Below are positions 61,495 through 64,000 of a stretch of DNA of 64,000 bases, piece by piece. The stretch lies in the NCBI GenBank assembly GCA_033856235.1, contig JAWVFI010000114.1, forward strand, positions 1-64,000, in the 5' to 3' direction. Both the position numbers and the translations under genes were made by a program. The stretch is from DASXRU01 sp033856235 (GTDB lineage: Bacteria > Acidobacteriota > Blastocatellia > Pyrinomonadales > Pyrinomonadaceae). The notes below the pieces were generated by a model. That model saw only the letters and a list, made by a program, of their open reading frames with translations, was not told the origin of the DNA and searched no databases. The first letter of the stretch is position 1. Each line of letters opens with the position of its first letter.

Positions 61495-63556
61495 GGTCGC
61501 AATTGTCATCCTAATCTTCGCCTGCTCCGCTTTTGCCCAATCGCATGGCCGCCTCTCCGGCGTCGTCACAAATGACTCGAGCGCCCCCGTTGCCGGCGCG
61601 ACCATCGTTGCGCTGAATCAAGTCAACAGCAAAGAGACCAGGACCACTTCCGCTAAGGACGGTCGCTACTCTCTGCAATTAAGAGCTGGTGCGTACCGGG
61701 TTTTTGTGCGGGGCGCTTTCACCGCAAACTTTGACCGGAATAAAAACTTTGGCGAATTTGCGATCGTCCGTGGCGACTCGCTGGAGAACGTGATCGTCGT
61801 AGCCGGGAAAGAAACCACGCTGGATATTCCAGTTCTGGCTAAATCAACTGGTCAAACTGCGGCCCAAACGAAACCGATCGGTAATGAGGGGCAGCCAGCC
61901 ACGGAGCGCCGCGAAACTCGTGATCGTTGGCGCATAGGATTTCCGGAATACGATCGCTATGGCGATCGCGGCGCGCGCGGCCGCGATATCCCGTTTCGCA
62001 AAGGACGTTGGTACGACCCTTACAACCAGAGCGTGCTGAAGGGTGATTACCCGATTCTTGGCGACAAGACGTTCATGGTGCTCTCAGCAGTGAGTTCGAC
62101 CGCTCTTGAATTGCGGCGTGCGCCTACGCCGTCGGACGTCAGCAGCGTAGATCCAATCAGCGGCGAATTTTTCGGACAGCCCGAAGCCCTGGCTGCATCT
62201 GAAACGCTGCAATTCAGTTTCGAGTTATTTCACGGTGACACAACTTTCAAGCCGCGCGACTGGGCCATTAAAATCTCACCGACGTTCAGCATCCCGAATT
62301 ATCTGAATGCGCGCGAAAATGGAGTGGTGAATATCGATGTGCGGCGCGGAACGACCCGCACTGATACTCATGTTTCGCTGGAAGAAGCGTTCGGCGAAGT
62401 AAAGCTTGCCGATCTCAGTGCCAATTATGATTTTGTTTCGCTGAGGGCCGGGATTCAGCCCTTCGTTTCGGACTTTCGCGGTTTCATCTATTCAGACAAC
62501 AACCTCGGCGCGCGGTTTTTTGGCAGCCTGGCTAACAATCGCTATCAATACAATCTGGCTTTTTTTTCCCAACTCGAAAAGGACACGAATAGCGGGCTGA
62601 ACCGGTTCGACTTGCGGCATCAAAATGTTTACATCGCCAACCTCTATCGGCAGGACTTCATGCGCAAGGGCTACACCATCCAGGCGAGCCTGCACTACAA
62701 CGACGACCGCCGCAGCCGGAAATTCGATCGCAACGGTTTCCTGGTGCGCCCGGCTTTGATAGGCGATGTGCGGCCGCACGCGATCAAGGTTGGCTATCTG
62801 GGAATTAGTGGCGACGGCCACCTGGGGCGATTGAATTTGACGCATGCCTTCTATCACGCCTTCGGCAGTGACGACCGGAATCCGATTGCCGGACGGAGCG
62901 TGCGCGTGAGATCAAACATGGCCGCGCTCGAAGTTTCGGTGGATCGAGATTATTTGCGGTTTCGCGCCTCGGCGTTTTGGGCGCAGGGTGATCGGAACCC
63001 AACCGACAGCCGGGGTACTGGGTTCGACGCGATTTTCGACGATCCCAACTTTGCGGGTGGCCAGTTCTCGTTTTGGAACCGCCAGGGCATTCGTTTGACG
63101 CAAACGGGCGTGGGCCTGGTCCAACCCAACAGCATCCTGCCGTCACTGCGCAGCAGCAAGATAGAAGGCCAGGCAAACTTCGTCAATCCCGGCATCTTCA
63201 TCTATAACGCCGGCATGGATGTGGAAGTCACACAGAGGCTGAAGGCAGCATTGAATGTAAATTACCTGCGCTTTCATCGCACGGAGTCGCTGGAGTACGT
63301 TCTGTTTCAAAATAACATTCGACACGACATCGGGTTTGATTACAGCCTCGGCGTCGCCTATCGTCCGTTTCTTGTTAACAATGTAACCTTGACCTTTGGG
63401 GCGGCTACGTTGCAGACGGGCAGGGGATTTCGCGACATCTACACCGACCGCTCGCGCAACTGTCCCGCCAACGTCAGCGATTTCTGCGAGCCCGACGTGA
63501 TCAGCCCACGCAAACCACTGTATTCGTTGTTCGGGCAAATGAAGCTGGTGTTTTGA
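61457..63556 (+). CDS. Outer-membrane beta-barrel with carboxypeptidase-regulatory-like domain
   Basis: About 699 residues. With the TTG start at 61457 the protein begins with a normal signal peptide (KDKLKFVGQ then VAIVILIFACSAFAQ). A carboxypeptidase-regulatory-like domain follows (about 30-115), then a charged linker and a long region of alternating beta strands ending LYSLFGQMKLVF, with a C-terminal Phe as in outer-membrane barrels. It lacks a recognisable plug domain, so it is a barrel of a TonB-independent or unknown type. ATG 61400 is an alternative start that would add 19 residues upstream of the signal. Confidence 0.82.
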   Translation: MSPEKDKLKFVGQVAIVILIFACSAFAQSHGRLSGVVTNDSSAPVAGATIVALNQVNSKETRTTSAKDGRYSLQLRAGAYRVFVRGAFTANFDRNKNFGEFAIVRGDSLENVIVVAGKETTLDIPVLAKSTGQTAAQTKPIGNEGQPATERRETRDRWRIGFPEYDRYGDRGARGRDIPFRKGRWYDPYNQSVLKGDYPILGDKTFMVLSAVSSTALELRRAPTPSDVSSVDPISGEFFGQPEALAASETLQFSFELFHGDTTFKPRDWAIKISPTFSIPNYLNARENGVVNIDVRRGTTRTDTHVSLEEAFGEVKLADLSANYDFVSLRAGIQPFVSDFRGFIYSDNNLGARFFGSLANNRYQYNLAFFSQLEKDTNSGLNRFDLRHQNVYIANLYRQDFMRKGYTIQASLHYNDDRRSRKFDRNGFLVRPALIGDVRPHAIKVGYLGISGDGHLGRLNLTHAFYHAFGSDDRNPIAGRSVRVRSNMAALEVSVDRDYLRFRASAFWAQGDRNPTDSRGTGFDAIFDDPNFAGGQFSFWNRQGIRLTQTGVGLVQPNSILPSLRSSKIEGQANFVNPGIFIYNAGMDVEVTQRLKAALNVNYLRFHRTESLEYVLFQNNIRHDIGFDYSLGVAYRPFLVNNVTLTFGAATLQTGRGFRDIYTDRSRNCPANVSDFCEPDVISPRKPLYSLFGQMKLVF

Positions 63557-63617
63557 ATCATGGCCCCCGATATCTGCTTTGCCAAGAGTAGCTGAAGGGC
63601 TTGGCTTTTTTTATGTT

Positions 63618-63830
63618 GTTTCTCCCTCTCCCATTTGGGGGGAGGGTCGGGGTGGGGGTGTGAGCGCGTCCCACAGATTCCCGCCGTATCCGTTCGGAGG
63701 AGCGGAAACCTGGTTCGGTGGTAAAACTCAATGATCCTTTCCGCTCCTCCGAACGGATAGAATTAATCATTGGATTCGCCGGTCAGGCCCTCTCCCCAAC
63801 CCTCTTCCAGTGGGGGAGGGACAGGGATTG
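63618..63830. repeat. Nested inverted-repeat element, third copy of the layout
   Basis: Outer arms about 63620-63660 and 63786-63830 are CCCTCTCC/GGGGAGAG-rich and complementary, as in the elements at 1-205 and 20605-20855. The inner arms are different: 63687-63708 and 63738-63759 are perfect 22-nt complements with a 29-nt loop. The gene-free stretch 63557-63873 contains only this element. Confidence 0.8.
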
Positions 63831-63873
63831 GGTGAGCGTTGTGGTCATCGTCTGAATAGCCTGCAATTGTCTT

Positions 63874-64000
63874 ATGAATCCACGTAGCGGAACTCCAAAG
63901 CTCAGGTTCGCGATCATCTTCGCGCTGACAGTCGGCGTTGCGATCATAGTCTCGACCAGTGCTAGTTCCTCTTTTTTCGTCACTCCGAAAACAGTGTCCT
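63874..64000 (+). CDS. Start of an exported protein gene, cut by the window edge
   Basis: ATG 63874 opens a frame that stays open to the window end (42 codons). The N-terminus is MNPRSGTPKLRFAIIF followed by a hydrophobic stretch LTVGVAIIVSTSASS, a typical signal peptide. No domain can be recognised from this fragment, and the reading frame is not proven. Confidence 0.55.
   Translation, partial: MNPRSGTPKLRFAIIFALTVGVAIIVSTSASSSFFVTPKTVS

Noticed and set aside
63783..63983. 66-residue minus-strand frame near the window end
   Set aside because: Its N-terminal codons are the complement of the signal-peptide gene on the plus strand, and the rest is repeat; the plus-strand frame is preferred.

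Overview
The window is bacterial chromosome with no rRNA, tRNA, CRISPR array or recognisable transposase gene. Base composition looks moderately GC-rich. Gene content points to Acidobacteriota, probably class Blastocatellia: a giant SBBP/BNR/Calx-beta/CHRD/DUF4214 secreted protein, carboxypeptidase-regulatory-domain secreted proteins, a CusF-SCO lipoprotein, and an FHA/PP2C/kinase/RodA/PBP cluster. The taxon is my inference from families; no marker gene was searched.

Layout. 0.3-9 kb: POT-family peptide transporter, DPP-IV-type S9 peptidase, orphan HicB-like antitoxin, mutM, a 50-residue DUF3309 membrane peptide, a phosphohexomutase and a sugar-1-phosphate nucleotidyltransferase (sugar-nucleotide supply). 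9-12.3 kb: thiolase, a small membrane protein, 3-hydroxybutyryl-CoA dehydrogenase, a zinc-ribbon protein. 12.5-18.6 kb: yceD-rpmF-plsX-fabH-(small secreted protein)-fabD-acpP-fabF, behind a near-consensus promoter; fabG is absent from its usual place. 18.7-20.6 kb: etfB-etfA. 21-25.3 kb: a coiled-coil protein, a histone-H1-like basic protein, a CusF-SCO copper lipoprotein and a TPR lytic transglycosylase. 25.5-33.8 kb: folD, coaE, then a five-gene oligopeptide ABC transporter whose last ATPase carries an unusual two-helix membrane insertion. 34-39.9 kb: a signalling cassette (PocR-GAF-GGDEF cyclase; a protein joining an ATPase-like region to an RsbW-type kinase; a STAS antagonist; a GAF-HD-GYP phosphodiesterase). 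40.1-49.7 kb: the giant secreted protein and a CusF-like protein. 49.7-58.5 kb, minus strand: FHA, PBP, RodA/FtsW, PP2C, Ser/Thr kinase, FHA, an arrangement best known from Actinobacteria. 58.7-64 kb: a coiled-coil protein, an RNA methyltransferase, an EEP-family phosphatase/nuclease, a pseudo-receiver, an outer-membrane beta-barrel and the start of another exported protein.

The most striking property lies between the genes. About 25 intergenic gaps hold a pair of inverted repeats (arms about 20-45 nt, loops about 15-90 nt), and many arms are themselves short palindromes. The layout resembles REPINs or MITEs. At least four unrelated sequence families recur within the window, and many other loci have the same layout with unique arms. 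The elements often touch stop codons or end 6-20 nt before start codons that lack a Shine-Dalgarno sequence. At one locus two sister hairpins differ by compensatory changes that preserve each local stem, and at another the element lies within the 5' end of a coding region.

Many start codons are TTG or GTG. Starts were chosen from ribosome-binding sites, signal peptides and family lengths, and are uncertain where stated.
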